From Burkholderiales bacterium (GTDB taxonomy: Bacteria; Pseudomonadota; Gammaproteobacteria; Burkholderiales; Usitatibacteraceae), in NCBI GenBank assembly GCA_025359985.1, contig JANYDB010000058.1, positions 1-64,000 of the forward strand: a stretch of DNA of 64,000 nt. The letters run 5' to 3'. This document shows, piece by piece, positions 17,228 to 26,800 of this stretch. The notes under the pieces were generated by a model. It saw only the letters and a program-made list of their open reading frames with translations, was not told the origin of the DNA and did no database searches. Each line of letters starts with the position of its first letter. Position 1 is the stretch's first letter. The position numbers were made by a program, and so were the translations under genes.

Positions 17228-18694
17228 TTAAGGGGCTGTGGATGCGGGTGCCGCTATTGAAGTCGCTGCTGATACCGGTATCGATGGTAGCGTCAGTGCA
17301 TTAGGATCATAGCCGCGAGGAAGTAACACCCACATCCGGCCTTGCTGTTTCATGCGCCCGGCCTGGTTGCCTGCTGCATCGCCAAAGCCAAAGAAATAAT
17401 CAGCTCGCACGGCGCCAAAAATAGCGCCGCCGGTATCTTGCGCCACCATCAGACGGTTCAGAGGCTCCTTCGACAGCGGCAAGGTGGTCGCCAGATAGAC
17501 CGGTACACCCAGCGGAATCACGCGTTGATCAACCGCAATAGACCGCTCTGCCGTCAGCGGTACACCCAGTGTGCCAATCGGCCCGGACAAGTCTGGTGGC
17601 AATTCTTTGAAAAAAACGTAGCTTGGATTGATGTTCATAAACTGCCGCACCTTGCCCGGATTTTTCTGGGCCCAAGCTTTGATGCCTTGCATGGATGCGC
17701 GCTCCGCCCTGATTTCTCCGCGACGAATCAAAGCGCCCGCCAATGATTTAAACGGGTGGCCATTTTGGTCAGCATAGCCAATACGCATGCGAGTGCCGTC
17801 AGGCAACTGAATTTGTCCGGAACCTTGAATCTGCAAAAAAAACGATTCAACCGGATCATCGACCCAGGCGATTTCAAGACCTTTTAGCGGCGACGCGTCC
17901 GCTTCAATCAGGCCGCGGTCAAAATAGGGCACTAGCTTGTTACCGATCAGGCGGCCACGCAGGCGGCGATTCTTAAGCTCCGGATAGACCTCGGCTAAAT
18001 CAATTGAAACCAAATCCTGCGGCGGAGCATAAATAGGGTGGCGAAATATCTCAGTGCGCATACGACTGCCGCGCAGCAATGGTTCGTAATAACCGGTGAC
18101 GACACCCGTTGCAGAATTGTCCGCATTGATGGCCTGATAAGGCTCGAATTCGGTTTCAAAAAAGCGCGTAATAGTAGAACTGGTAGCACGAGTGCGGTTT
18201 TGAAGTGATGCAGCCTTCGCACATACATCAGACCAGACTGGCTGGGCCTTCATGGCCGAGCAACCTTGCAGGAAGGCATTCAGCGCCGGGCCGGGATCGT
18301 CGATGCCCCAATTCGGCAACGCCTGCCAAGTGGCTCGTTCGAGGCGGCCACGACTGGCCTCAGGCAGCATCGGCGCGGTGTCGGCAGGCACGAGCGCGGT
18401 GTTGTCAGGCAGCATCGGCACCGTGGTCGAGCCGGCGCAAGCAGCACAGGGTGTACAGATTTCACAGGTGGGCAGAGGCGCAATGATATGAGTGATGGCA
18501 GCCGAGGTGGTGGTCGGGCTGGCGGTGGCGGTCGTAGCGGTGCTGGCGAGAGCGGAGCGCGAGGCGTTGGCGGGAGCTGATTTTTCTGGCGCGCTGGCAC
18601 AACCTGCCAGCAGCACGACCACCATACAGGCGCTTCCTACATATCTGGAGCGTCTGGAACGGATGGAAAATTTGGCATCAAGAATAAAATTCAT
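17228..18694 (-). CDS. mltA: Membrane-bound lytic murein transglycosylase A
   Basis: MltA cleaves the MurNAc-GlcNAc bond of peptidoglycan with anhydro-ring formation. From the ATG at 18694 it has a signal peptide ending VVVLLAGCAS (a lipobox). A Thr/Ala/Pro-rich linker follows, then the MltA barrel (VVTGYYEPLLRGSR, YPELKNRRLRGRLIGNKLVPY, LEIAWVDDPVESFFLQIQGS) and the 3D domain with AQDTGGAIFGAVRADYFFG, which carries the catalytic aspartates. No Shine-Dalgarno is visible; the frame extends 18 codons upstream. Confidence 0.93.
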   Translation of the reverse strand: MNFILDAKFSIRSRRSRYVGSACMVVVLLAGCASAPEKSAPANASRSALASTATTATASPTTTSAAITHIIAPLPTCEICTPCAACAGSTTVPMLPDNTALVPADTAPMLPEASRGRLERATWQALPNWGIDDPGPALNAFLQGCSAMKAQPVWSDVCAKAASLQNRTRATSSTITRFFETEFEPYQAINADNSATGVVTGYYEPLLRGSRMRTEIFRHPIYAPPQDLVSIDLAEVYPELKNRRLRGRLIGNKLVPYFDRGLIEADASPLKGLEIAWVDDPVESFFLQIQGSGQIQLPDGTRMRIGYADQNGHPFKSLAGALIRRGEIRAERASMQGIKAWAQKNPGKVRQFMNINPSYVFFKELPPDLSGPIGTLGVPLTAERSIAVDQRVIPLGVPVYLATTLPLSKEPLNRLMVAQDTGGAIFGAVRADYFFGFGDAAGNQAGRMKQQGRMWVLLPRGYDPNALTLPSIPVSAATSIAAPASTAP

Positions 18695-18766
18695 ATCGAC
18701 GGGAGTATACAATTCAGTCCTAATTTTGCTTAATTTTGCTTTAAGCATCGCATGTTGGAGGTATTA

Positions 18767-18958
18767 ATGGGTTGGGTATTTCTTCAGGTGTTTCTGGCGT
18801 TTGGAGTGGGCGTACTAATTGTTTGGTGGACTTGGCCCAAGACCCCCAAGATACCCAAAGCATCCGCCACTTCGTCAGTTTCTGCTCCATCAGGTGCGCT
18901 TAAAGACGTACCGTCGAACGAGCAAAAAGACGCACCAAAAAAAATCGATGAGGCTTAG
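18767..18958 (+). CDS. Small single-pass membrane protein
   Basis: 63 residues, with GGAGG 6 bases before the ATG at 18767, which decides that start over the ATG at 18752. Residues 3-24 (WVFLQVFLAFGVGVLIVWW) form one membrane segment. A Pro/Lys/Ser/Ala-rich cytoplasmic-type tail follows. It lies between divergent mltA and convergent apaG. Function unknown. Confidence 0.6.
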   Translation: MGWVFLQVFLAFGVGVLIVWWTWPKTPKIPKASATSSVSAPSGALKDVPSNEQKDAPKKIDEA

Positions 18959-18983
18959 CCGAGCTCAACCATGACGTTACAAA

Positions 18984-19382
18984 CTAATGCAGTACCCGTG
19001 GCACTGACAAGGTAAATTCTGGAACTACGGCGTCAAATTTGGTGCCGTCTTCTGCCACCATGTGATAAATGCCACGCATTGTGCCAACGATAGTATTGAT
19101 TGATGAGCCCGAGGTATATTCAAAATGATCGCCCGGCTTCAAAATCGGTTGTTCACCGATAATGCCGACGCCCCGAACTTCCTGAACCTGGTTGTCGGCA
19201 TCGGTAATAATCCAATGGCGGCTGATTAACTGCGCAGATATTTGGCCATCGTTTGCAATATGAATCGTATAGGCGAATACATATTGATCATTTTCTTCGT
19301 CCGATTGATCGGGCAGGAAAAATGACTGTGCCGTCACTTTTACGTGGTATTTTTTGGCATCGATTTTTTTAGTGTCATCCAT
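18984..19382 (-). CDS. apaG: ApaG family protein
   Basis: 132 residues, a full-length ApaG fibronectin-III-like fold. Conserved segments are FAYTIHIANDG, SRHWIITDADN, VQEVRGVGIIGEQPILKPG and FEYTSGSSINTIVGTMRG. ApaG has been linked to Co/Mg homeostasis in enterobacteria, but the biochemical role is not settled. It is divergent from rpe with a 97-bp gap. Confidence 0.93.
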   Translation of the reverse strand: MDDTKKIDAKKYHVKVTAQSFFLPDQSDEENDQYVFAYTIHIANDGQISAQLISRHWIITDADNQVQEVRGVGIIGEQPILKPGDHFEYTSGSSINTIVGTMRGIYHMVAEDGTKFDAVVPEFTLSVPRVLH

Positions 19383-19479
19383 ATCGAAATGCTACCACGC
19401 GGACGCCTGCAAACCGGGCTGCGTAAAAACCGCAGCTTGTCACGTAAAATACTTTTAATCTTTATTTGTCTGATACCTG

Positions 19480-20181
19480 ATGCCTGATATGTCTCCTCAT
19501 TTTCGTATAGCGCCGTCCATTCTTTCTGCCGATTTTGCCCGTTTGGGTGAAGAGGTGCGCGCCGTCATTCACGCCGGTGCCGATGTTATTCATTTCGATG
19601 TCATGGACAACCATTACGTGCCCAATCTCACCATCGGGCCGATGGTATGCGCCGCTTTGAAGCCGCATGCCAAACGCGCGGATGGCACACCAATACCGAT
19701 TGATGTGCATTTAATGGTCAAACCGGTTGATCGGATCGTGCCGGACTTTGCGCAGGCGGGTGCCAATATTATTTCGTTTCATCCGGAGGCGTCGGATCAT
19801 GTTGATCGCACGTTAGGACTGATTCGCGAGCAGGGTTGCAAGGCCGGACTAGTGTTTAATCCCGTTACGCCACTCAGCTATCTTGACTACGTGATGGATA
19901 AAGTTGATCTGATTTTGATCATGAGTGTAAACCCGGGTTTTGGTGGGCAAAAATTTATTCCGGAGGCGCTCACCAAATTGCGCGAAGCCAAGCGGCGGAT
20001 TCAGGATTCAGGACGGGATATTTGGCTGGAAGTCGACGGCGGCGTTAGAACAGACAACATTGCCGCGATTGCTGAAGCGGGTGCCGACACATTGGTTGCA
20101 GGTTCCGCGATTTTTGGGCCTGGCGATTACGCAGCCACCATTAGCGCGATGCGTGCTGAGTTGGCGAAAGTGAAACGATGA
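19480..20181 (+). CDS. rpe: Ribulose-phosphate 3-epimerase
   Basis: Interconverts ribulose-5-P and xylulose-5-P in the pentose phosphate cycle. The 233-residue TIM barrel shows [59 protein letters not shown] and [11 protein letters not shown], giving the metal-binding His and Asp residues and the phosphate-binding loop. Its stop overlaps the gph start (ATGA), so the two are coupled. Confidence 0.97.
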   Translation: MPDMSPHFRIAPSILSADFARLGEEVRAVIHAGADVIHFDVMDNHYVPNLTIGPMVCAALKPHAKRADGTPIPIDVHLMVKPVDRIVPDFAQAGANIISFHPEASDHVDRTLGLIREQGCKAGLVFNPVTPLSYLDYVMDKVDLILIMSVNPGFGGQKFIPEALTKLREAKRRIQDSGRDIWLEVDGGVRTDNIAAIAEAGADTLVAGSAIFGPGDYAATISAMRAELAKVKR

Positions 20182-21041
20182 GCATCGGCACCCCAAACGC
20201 CAGCACTGGTGCGGATCTTGAGCCAGATACCTTGAAGATGCCCGTGGCTAATGCCGTTTCAGGCATGCCTCCTGCAGATGCCCGTCCAGACTTGATGGTT
20301 GAGCAGGCCGTGACAGCGCCGACCGAAGCGAAAAAAGTCCGCTATCGCGCCAAACCAAAATTCACCTTTCCCATTGCTGTAAAAGTTGTGCTGCTAGATC
20401 TGGATGGAACTTTGCTTGACACCATCGGCGACATCATTTCGGCCGCAAACATGATGCGCGGCACGCTGGGATTTCAGCCCCTAGAGAGCGGGGTGATGCG
20501 TAATTTTGTGGGTAAAGGCGTTGTCAATTTGGTTGCTAAAACATTGAAGGACGCGGTAGGTGAGGTTGGCCCTACGGCTTTGAAAGTGGCGGTCGCTAAT
20601 TTTGAACGGCAGTACGAAAGCTGTTTTACGCAAACCAGTCAGCCTTATCCTGGCGTGGTTGATGGCCTGAACGCTTTGAACGACGCGGGCTTCCGACTCG
20701 GGTGCGTCACTAACAAAATCGAAAAATTTACCCTTCCTCTGCTTGAAAAAACTGGCTTGCGGGATTATTTCGAGATTGTGGTATCAGGCGATACCGTGGC
20801 TGAAAAAAAGCCGCATCCGATGCAGTTAAGACACGCCGCCGAATTCTTTGGCTGCAAAACCAGTGAGATGTTGCTGATTGGCGATTCCGTTAACGACGCT
20901 GAAGCCGCCCGCTCTGCAGGTTGTGCGGTATTCATCCTTCCCTATGGCTACAATGAAGGCCAGGAGCTGCGCGGTCTTGACTGCGATGCATTTATCGACG
21001 ATGTTCCGGCGGCGCTGAAATTCGTTAAACTATTGGCCTAG
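20178..21041 (+). CDS. gph: Phosphoglycolate phosphatase with N-terminal extension
   Basis: A HAD-family hydrolase that removes 2-phosphoglycolate. Catalytic motif I is [13 protein letters not shown] (around residues 70-82), motif II lies near GCVTNK, Lys in EKKPHP, and motif IV is [13 protein letters not shown]. The first about 65 residues before the HAD domain are unusual for Gph: Ala/Pro/Asp-rich, then basic ([14 protein letters not shown]). The ATGA overlap supports this start. The rpe-gph-trpE order is common in beta- and gammaproteobacteria. Confidence 0.92.
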   Translation: MSIGTPNASTGADLEPDTLKMPVANAVSGMPPADARPDLMVEQAVTAPTEAKKVRYRAKPKFTFPIAVKVVLLDLDGTLLDTIGDIISAANMMRGTLGFQPLESGVMRNFVGKGVVNLVAKTLKDAVGEVGPTALKVAVANFERQYESCFTQTSQPYPGVVDGLNALNDAGFRLGCVTNKIEKFTLPLLEKTGLRDYFEIVVSGDTVAEKKPHPMQLRHAAEFFGCKTSEMLLIGDSVNDAEAARSAGCAVFILPYGYNEGQELRGLDCDAFIDDVPAALKFVKLLA

Positions 21042-21064
21042 TCATTACCTTCCTATTATCAGAC

Positions 21065-21118
21065 ATGAGTTTTTTCACAAAATCGAGTTCGTGGTGGCGA
21101 TCGCCAATCTGGCGCTGA
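21065..21118 (+). CDS. trpL: trp operon leader peptide
   Basis: A 17-codon frame, MSFFTKSSSWWRSPIWR then TGA, sits between gph and trpE. It contains three tryptophan codons (positions 10, 11 and 16), a strong excess for a random short frame, and lies 78 bp before the trpE start. The coding part overlaps an attenuator-type hairpin pair. Read as the tryptophan-sensing leader peptide of classical transcription attenuation. No clear Shine-Dalgarno is visible. Confidence 0.7.
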   Translation: MSFFTKSSSWWRSPIWR

Positions 21119-21127
21119 TCATTTTTT
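21095..21127 (+). promoter_or_regulatory. trp attenuator
   Basis: Two mutually exclusive stems are visible. TGGC (21095-21098) can pair with GCCA (21103-21106). Alternatively GAT-CGCCA (21099-21106) pairs with TGGCG (21110-21114) and ATC (21118-21120), with a CTG bulge, followed at once by A and six T. The latter is terminator-like. A ribosome stalled at the Trp-Trp codons (21092-21097) would cover the 5' arm and allow read-through into trpE. Confidence 0.6.
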
Positions 21128-21195
21128 GATCTACGTCTTCATTGTTGCCGAGCTGTTGCATCCCGCCTGTCCAACCGTTTTTTGCTGAAAACATC

Positions 21196-22704
21196 ATGAC
21201 TGAAACTGAATTCCAAAGCTTGGTAGCGCTTGGCTACAATCGAATCCCTGTCACGCTCGAGACCTTTGCCGATCTGGATACGCCGCTGTCCATTTTCCTA
21301 AAGCTGGCCAACAAACCCCACTCCTACTTGCTCGAATCGGTGATCGGCGGCGAGCGTTTTGGCCGATACTCGATCATCGGCTTACCGGCGCGCGAATGGC
21401 TTGAGGTACGCGGCCGCGAGGTGGCCGTGGTGCGCCGCAAGGCCGGGGGCGCAAGCGAAAAAGTCGAGCATAAATTTGTAGATGATCCGCTCGCCTTCGT
21501 TGATAAATATCGCACGCGATTTAAGGCCGCACCGATTCCCGGCGCATTGCGCTTTGCAGGTGGCCTTGCAGGCTATTTTGGCTATGACACGGTGCGTTAT
21601 ATCGAGCCAAAACTCGCTCAGCATCTGGACGACAAGTTCACCGCCAAGCCTGACCCCATCGGCGTGCCCGATATTGTGCTGATGCTCTCCGATGAGCTGG
21701 CCGTGGTGGACAATCTTTCGGGCAAACTCTATCTGATCGTTTACGCCGATCCTGCGCTGCCCAATGCGCTGCTCAATGCACAACGACGCCTTACCGAACT
21801 GCGCCTTGGACTGCGCAGCCAGGCACCGCTGCCGGTATATGTGCCGGGTGCGGACGCAGCCGAACCTAAATCGGAAATCGGTAAAGAAGCATTCCTGAAA
21901 GCGGTGGCGAAATCGAAGCAATATATCGTTGATGGCGACATTATGCAGGTGCAAATTTCGCAACGAATTTCGCAGGCTTTCGATGCACCGCCGATTAATT
22001 TATATCGTGCATTGCGCTCCATTAACCCGTCTCCCTATATGTTTTATTTCGATATGGGAGAGTTCCATATTGTCGGCGCTTCACCGGAAATTCTGGTGCG
22101 GCAGGAGGGCAGCAAAGTGACTGTGCGGCCTATTGCCGGCACACGCAAACGCGGCGATACGCCCGAACATGATCGCGAGCTGGAAGCAGAATTGCGCAGT
22201 GACCCGAAAGAGCTGGCCGAGCATTTGATGCTGATTGACCTGGGCCGAAATGATATTGGCCGCATCGCGAAATTTGGCAGCGTCAAAGTCACTGAACAAT
22301 TTGTGGTCGAGCGTTACTCGCATGTGATGCATTTGGTCTCGCATGTAGATGGTGAAATTCGCGATGATGTAGGCGCGATCGATTTGCTCCGCGCCACTTT
22401 TCCGGCAGGTACCGTGACGGGTTCCACCAAGGTTCGCGCCATGGAGATAATTGACGAGCTGGAACCGTCAAAACGCGGCATTTATGCCGGTGCAGCGGGC
22501 TATTTGGGCTTTAATGGAAACATGGATTTAGCTATTTCAATCCGTACCGGCGTGGTTAAGGACGGTGTGCTGTATGTGCAGGCAGCGGCAGGCATTGTGG
22601 CTGATTCCGAGGCCGAGCTGGAGTGGCAGGAAACTGAAAACAAGGCTAGAGCGCTGCTCCGCGCCGCGGAGATGGTGTCCGCTGGAATCGATACCAACGC
22701 CTAG
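21196..22704 (+). CDS. trpE: Anthranilate synthase component I
   Basis: Converts chorismate to anthranilate with TrpG supplying ammonia. I start at the ATG at 21196 (MTETEFQSL), not 18 codons earlier. 502 residues. The feedback-site LLES motif is seen in SYLLESVIGGERFGRYS, and the chorismate-binding core in GDIMQVQISQR, SPEILVR, RPIAGTRKRG, LIDLGRNDIGR and TFPAGTVTGSTKVRAMEII. First structural gene of trpEGDC, behind the leader peptide. Confidence 0.97.
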   Translation: MTETEFQSLVALGYNRIPVTLETFADLDTPLSIFLKLANKPHSYLLESVIGGERFGRYSIIGLPAREWLEVRGREVAVVRRKAGGASEKVEHKFVDDPLAFVDKYRTRFKAAPIPGALRFAGGLAGYFGYDTVRYIEPKLAQHLDDKFTAKPDPIGVPDIVLMLSDELAVVDNLSGKLYLIVYADPALPNALLNAQRRLTELRLGLRSQAPLPVYVPGADAAEPKSEIGKEAFLKAVAKSKQYIVDGDIMQVQISQRISQAFDAPPINLYRALRSINPSPYMFYFDMGEFHIVGASPEILVRQEGSKVTVRPIAGTRKRGDTPEHDRELEAELRSDPKELAEHLMLIDLGRNDIGRIAKFGSVKVTEQFVVERYSHVMHLVSHVDGEIRDDVGAIDLLRATFPAGTVTGSTKVRAMEIIDELEPSKRGIYAGAAGYLGFNGNMDLAISIRTGVVKDGVLYVQAAAGIVADSEAELEWQETENKARALLRAAEMVSAGIDTNA

Positions 22705-22744
22705 GCAAACGCAAGCGCAATGAAATGAATAAGGACTAAAAGTC

Positions 22745-23314
22745 ATGCTGCTCATGATCGATAATTACGACAGCTTTACCTACAATCTAGTGCAGTATCT
22801 GGGCGAGCTGGGTGAAGAGGTGCTGGTAAAACGCAATGATGAAATTTCGATTGCTGAAATCGAGGCGCTGGCGCCCGCACGCATCGTCATTTCTCCTGGC
22901 CCCTGCTCGCCGAGTGAGGCGGGGATTTCGGTCGCAACGATTGAAAAATTTGCCGGGAAAATTCCCTTGTTGGGGGTGTGTCTTGGGCATCAAAGTATTG
23001 GCCAGGCATTTGGCGGAAAAATTGTGCACGCCAAAACTTTGATGCATGGCAAAACCTCACAGGTGATTCATACCCACCTTGGCGTCTTCGCCGGTTTGCC
23101 GTCTCCCTACCGGGCGACGCGGTATCACTCGCTGGTAATCGAGCGTGAATCGTGCCCGGATTGCCTGGAAATTACCGCATGGACAGATGATGGTGAAATC
23201 ATGGGAGTACGACACAAGACGCTGCCCATTGAAGGTGTGCAATTTCATCCCGAATCAATCATGACTGAGCACGGTCACGCCTTGCTCAACAATTTTTTGA
23301 AGAACACAGCGTAA
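22745..23314 (+). CDS. trpG: Anthranilate synthase component II (glutamine amidotransferase)
   Basis: A 189-residue class I glutamine amidotransferase: [19 protein letters not shown], catalytic Cys in [17 protein letters not shown], and His-Glu in [14 protein letters not shown]. It produces ammonia for TrpE. It is 40 bp after trpE and 19 bp before trpD; no sign of fusion to either. Confidence 0.97.
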   Translation: MLLMIDNYDSFTYNLVQYLGELGEEVLVKRNDEISIAEIEALAPARIVISPGPCSPSEAGISVATIEKFAGKIPLLGVCLGHQSIGQAFGGKIVHAKTLMHGKTSQVIHTHLGVFAGLPSPYRATRYHSLVIERESCPDCLEITAWTDDGEIMGVRHKTLPIEGVQFHPESIMTEHGHALLNNFLKNTA

Positions 23315-23333
23315 TTTCGAATTGAGAAAAATC

Positions 23334-24356
23334 ATGTTTACTCCGCAAGAAGCAATCAACCGTTTATCTGACAAACGCGAAATTTTTTATGATGAAATGG
23401 TCGACCTTTTTCGCCAGGTCATGGAGGGGAGTGTCACCCCGGTGCAGCTCTCTGCCATCTTGATGGGCCTGCATGTGAAGACCGAAAGCGTTTCCGAAAT
23501 TGCGGCGGCGGCACAGGTAATGCGCGAGTTTTCAACCAAGGTGGACGTTGATGATGTATCGCAGCTGGTGGACACCTGCGGAACCGGCGGCGACAAGGCG
23601 CATACCTTCAATATTTCAACCACCGCCGCGTTTGTCGCAGCCGCAGCCGGCGCCAAAGTGGCCAAGCACGGTGGGCGTTCAGTCTCATCTCAATCGGGCA
23701 GTGCAGATGTGCTGGAAGCGTTGGGCGTAAATTTAAATTTGACCCCGGAACAAGTAGCGCTTTCGATAAAACAAGTTGGACTCGGTTTTATGTTCGCACC
23801 CCATCATCATCCGGCAATGAAATATGCTGCTCCTGTCCGTAAAGAGTTGGGCATGCGCACCATCTTGAATATTCTCGGCCCCTTGACCAATCCGGCCGGT
23901 GCGCCCAATCAGTTGATGGGCGTATTCCATCCCGATCTGGTGGGTATCCAGGCACGTGTGCTGAAGCAGCTAGGCTCAAAGCACGTGATGGTCGTACATG
24001 GTGAAAATGGCCTGGATGAAATTTCCATTTCTGGCCCCACTTTTGTCGCCGAACTGAAGCACGGTTTTGTCACGGAATTTAAAATAGAGCCTAAACAATT
24101 CGGCATGGATCAGGCGCCGCTGGAGACGATAAAAGCAGCTGATAAAACTGCTTCGATGGCGATGTTGCGGTCAGTGCTGAATAACCAGCCCGGCCCAGCA
24201 AAAGATATTGTTTGTTTAAATGCCGGTGCGGCCATTTATGTTGCGGGCGTTTCCAGTGACCTATGGGGCGGTGTGACCAAAGCGCACGAAATGATTGAGT
24301 CTGGCAGAGCTCAAGCCAAGCTAGATGATTTGGTTAAATTCACCCATGCTTTTTAA
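23334..24356 (+). CDS. trpD: Anthranilate phosphoribosyltransferase
   Basis: Transfers phosphoribose from PRPP to anthranilate. The start at ATG 23334 gives [11 protein letters not shown], 340 residues. Motifs: [17 protein letters not shown] (PRPP-binding GTGGD), [43 protein letters not shown] and [14 protein letters not shown]. An in-frame TTG lies four codons upstream; the ATG is preferred. Confidence 0.97.
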   Translation: MFTPQEAINRLSDKREIFYDEMVDLFRQVMEGSVTPVQLSAILMGLHVKTESVSEIAAAAQVMREFSTKVDVDDVSQLVDTCGTGGDKAHTFNISTTAAFVAAAAGAKVAKHGGRSVSSQSGSADVLEALGVNLNLTPEQVALSIKQVGLGFMFAPHHHPAMKYAAPVRKELGMRTILNILGPLTNPAGAPNQLMGVFHPDLVGIQARVLKQLGSKHVMVVHGENGLDEISISGPTFVAELKHGFVTEFKIEPKQFGMDQAPLETIKAADKTASMAMLRSVLNNQPGPAKDIVCLNAGAAIYVAGVSSDLWGGVTKAHEMIESGRAQAKLDDLVKFTHAF

Positions 24357-24394
24357 ATCCAAGATCAAAACTCATAAAAAATTAGGCTCAAACA

Positions 24395-25219
24395 GTGTCA
24401 GATATTCTGCAAAAAATTCTTGCCACCAAGCGCCAGGAAGTGGCATTCGCCAAGACGCAGCTGTCTTATGATGAGCTGCAATCCCGTGTTGGCAATGCCC
24501 TGCCAGTGCGTGACTTTGTGGGGGCGATTCGGGCTAAACATTTGTTAGGTCGACCTGCTGTCATTGCGGAAATTAAAAAGGCGAGCCCCAGTGCTGGCGT
24601 GTTTCGTGCTGCTCTAAAAGGGGACAGATCCTCTTTTGATCCCGCACGATTTGCACAAAATTATGAGGCGCATGGCGCAGCGTGCCTGTCGGTGCTGACA
24701 GATCGCGAATATTTTCAGGGGAGTGCTGACGATCTAATCAGTGCTCGCGCCGCCTGCACGCTGCCGGTGCTGCGCAAAGATTTTATTGTCGATGCGTACC
24801 AAATTGTTGAAGCGCGCGTCATGGGAGCAGACGCGGTGTTGTTCATTATGGGCGCTGTCGATATTGCCTTGTTTCATAAATGGGAGTCGCTGGCCACTTC
24901 ACTGGGCTTGGCAGTATTGGCTGAATCACACTCAGCCGCCGAGCTTGAGCAAGCGCTAACGTTGAAGACGCCTTTGATCGGCATTAACAATCGTGATTTG
25001 ACTCAGTTTATTACTCGGAGTGAAACAACGCTTTATTTGAAGTCACTTATTCCCGCTGATCGAATATTGGTTACAGAAAGTGGAATTAATACTCAAGAGA
25101 TAGTAGTGGAGATGCTTAGCGCCGGAGTAAACACTTACCTAATAGGCGGGGCGTTGATGACAAGCGAAACCCCGGGTATCGGCTTGGATTGGCTTTTTGG
25201 CGACCGCCTACGTGCCTAA
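24395..25219 (+). CDS. trpC: Indole-3-glycerol phosphate synthase
   Basis: Ring closure of CdRP to indoleglycerol phosphate. 274 residues, GTG start. TIM-barrel motifs: AEIKKASPSAGV, YEAHGAACLSVLTDREYFQG, LPVLRKDFIVDAYQIVEARVMGAD, LIGINNRDLTQF, VTESGI and LIGGALMTSETPG. It is a stand-alone TrpC, not fused to TrpF. Last gene of the operon; no clear terminator follows. Confidence 0.97.
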   Translation: MSDILQKILATKRQEVAFAKTQLSYDELQSRVGNALPVRDFVGAIRAKHLLGRPAVIAEIKKASPSAGVFRAALKGDRSSFDPARFAQNYEAHGAACLSVLTDREYFQGSADDLISARAACTLPVLRKDFIVDAYQIVEARVMGADAVLFIMGAVDIALFHKWESLATSLGLAVLAESHSAAELEQALTLKTPLIGINNRDLTQFITRSETTLYLKSLIPADRILVTESGINTQEIVVEMLSAGVNTYLIGGALMTSETPGIGLDWLFGDRLRA

Positions 25220-25527
25220 AGTAAATGAATTACAGCTTTATTACATCACAGTTTGCATGTTGTAGAAACGCAACATCCAATGAGGAGCGCGGCTAAATTA
25301 TGGGTCAGCACTTGAGCTAGCGTCCCAATTTTGGCAAAATGCTTGTAACTTCTCAACAAGATTGAGCATTTTGGTAGTGCAGGGAAGTTGCTGAATCAAT
25401 GTTTTGCCGGTTATCTAGTGCGTATCATGGTAAGTTAGCCGCTGGATAGCAGCGCCTGCGCTCAGTGCTTTATATACTTCCATAGAATTTATAAGCTTCA
25501 ACTTAACCCCCTCAAAGGAGATTTGTG
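25220..25527. other. trpC-porin intergenic region
   Basis: About 308 bp without a gene. It must hold the porin promoter and leader, but I see no convincing -35/-10 pair. The short frame on the minus strand here is not supported by codon pattern or a ribosome site. Confidence 0.5.
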
Positions 25528-26643
25528 ATGAATAAGAAATTGATTGCTTTGGCTGTTGCCGGTGCCTCGTTGGCTCCAGTCGTTGCCTCAGCGCAAACAG
25601 CAAACCCCGTAACCCTCTACGGTCGCGCGATGGTGATGTTTGAATCCGTCAAGGCCGATGGCGGTTCAGCCACACCGCTGCCTTCACGTAACCGCGTATC
25701 TGATGTTGGTCCGTCATTTATCGGTGTGCGTGGTACAGAAGATGTTGGTGGCGGTTTGAAGGCTTTCTTTCAGGCTGAATTTGGTTTCCGCCTCGATGAT
25801 AACGTCGCAGGTAATCAAACACCTTTTAGTGGTCGTAATTCAGGCGTTGGTCTGCAAGGTGCATTCGGTAGTGTTTTGTTGGGCCGTTGGGATACCCCGT
25901 GGAAAGTTGCCACCATTCAAATTGATCCGTACGGCGATACCAGCATGGGTGGTCTGACAACCGGCATCAATGATCGCGGCAATTTTGATCGTCGCGAAAC
26001 TAACGTGGTTCAGTACTGGACGCCGAATTTGTCTGGTTTTCAGGGCCGCGCATCTTACGCCGCTAACGAAGGCAGAACTGCTCTCGTTAATCCTAGCAGC
26101 ACCTCGTTTAGCGGTACCTATACACAGGGCCCGTTTTATGCCGGTATCGCTTGGGAACGTCATAAAGACCAATACAAACCTTACACCGGTGCTGTTGCTG
26201 CAGCTGCAGGGGCATCAGAGCGCGGCCAAGCGATTTTTGGTAGCGTTAAATTAGGTGACTTTAAACTTGGCGCAATGGCCCAGAAGTTCAAGAAAGAGAA
26301 TCCAGCGAACGGTATTGCATCACGCAGCACCGAAGCAAGAGCGCAGATGTTCTCGGCAACCTATACCGCTGGCAAGAACGTATTTATTTATTCTTACATC
26401 AACAATAAGGACAGCACATTTGCCACCGCAGGTGTAGCACCACTGCCAGCAGAGGCCGTATGTAAAGTCAATACACTGGGCTATAACTACGAGTTCTCAC
26501 GCCGTACGACATTCCTGGCGCAATACGTGCAGATCAAGAATAACGTAACAGCGTTGTGTAACCTGGCTTCAAATGGACTGGCTGGCTTGTCAGCTGATCA
26601 AGATCCACGTGGCTTCGCAGTTGGCTTCAAGCACTTGTTCTAA
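25528..26643 (+). CDS. Outer-membrane porin (Gram-negative trimeric type)
   Basis: 371 residues. The signal peptide is MNKKLIALAVAGASLAPVV, then ASAQ. The mature start is NPVTLYGRAMVMFESV, the porin loop region is FIGVRGTEDVGGGLKAFFQAE, SVLLGRWDTPWK is present, and the C-terminus DPRGFAVGFKHLF ends in Phe, the BAM recognition signal. A strong AAAGGAG precedes the ATG at 25528; GTG at 25525 is less likely. A terminator follows. Substrate preference cannot be read from sequence. Confidence 0.93.
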   Translation: MNKKLIALAVAGASLAPVVASAQTANPVTLYGRAMVMFESVKADGGSATPLPSRNRVSDVGPSFIGVRGTEDVGGGLKAFFQAEFGFRLDDNVAGNQTPFSGRNSGVGLQGAFGSVLLGRWDTPWKVATIQIDPYGDTSMGGLTTGINDRGNFDRRETNVVQYWTPNLSGFQGRASYAANEGRTALVNPSSTSFSGTYTQGPFYAGIAWERHKDQYKPYTGAVAAAAGASERGQAIFGSVKLGDFKLGAMAQKFKKENPANGIASRSTEARAQMFSATYTAGKNVFIYSYINNKDSTFATAGVAPLPAEAVCKVNTLGYNYEFSRRTTFLAQYVQIKNNVTALCNLASNGLAGLSADQDPRGFAVGFKHLF

Positions 26644-26719
26644 TTACGCGGCGCATTTAACGCATTAAGTACGATATGCGTGTCTAGTGCGCTGAGTAAT
26701 ATTAAATGAAACAATAAAG

Positions 26720-26748
26720 CGGGCACCGATTACGGTGTCCGTTTTTAT
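26720..26748 (+). terminator. Terminator after the porin
   Basis: CGGGCACCG, ATTA and CGGTGTCCG followed by TTTTTATTTT: a 9-bp stem with one wobble. Confidence 0.85.
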
Positions 26749-26800
26749 TTTGAGGCTCATATAATAGTTATTTTTATAATGTTTGAATAACGGTCACTGA

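Noticed and set aside
21035-21064. Possible promoter (TTGGCC then TATTAT) just before the trp leader peptide
   Set aside because: The predicted start would coincide with the leader ATG, leaving no untranslated region; the true trp promoter is probably inside gph and I cannot place it.
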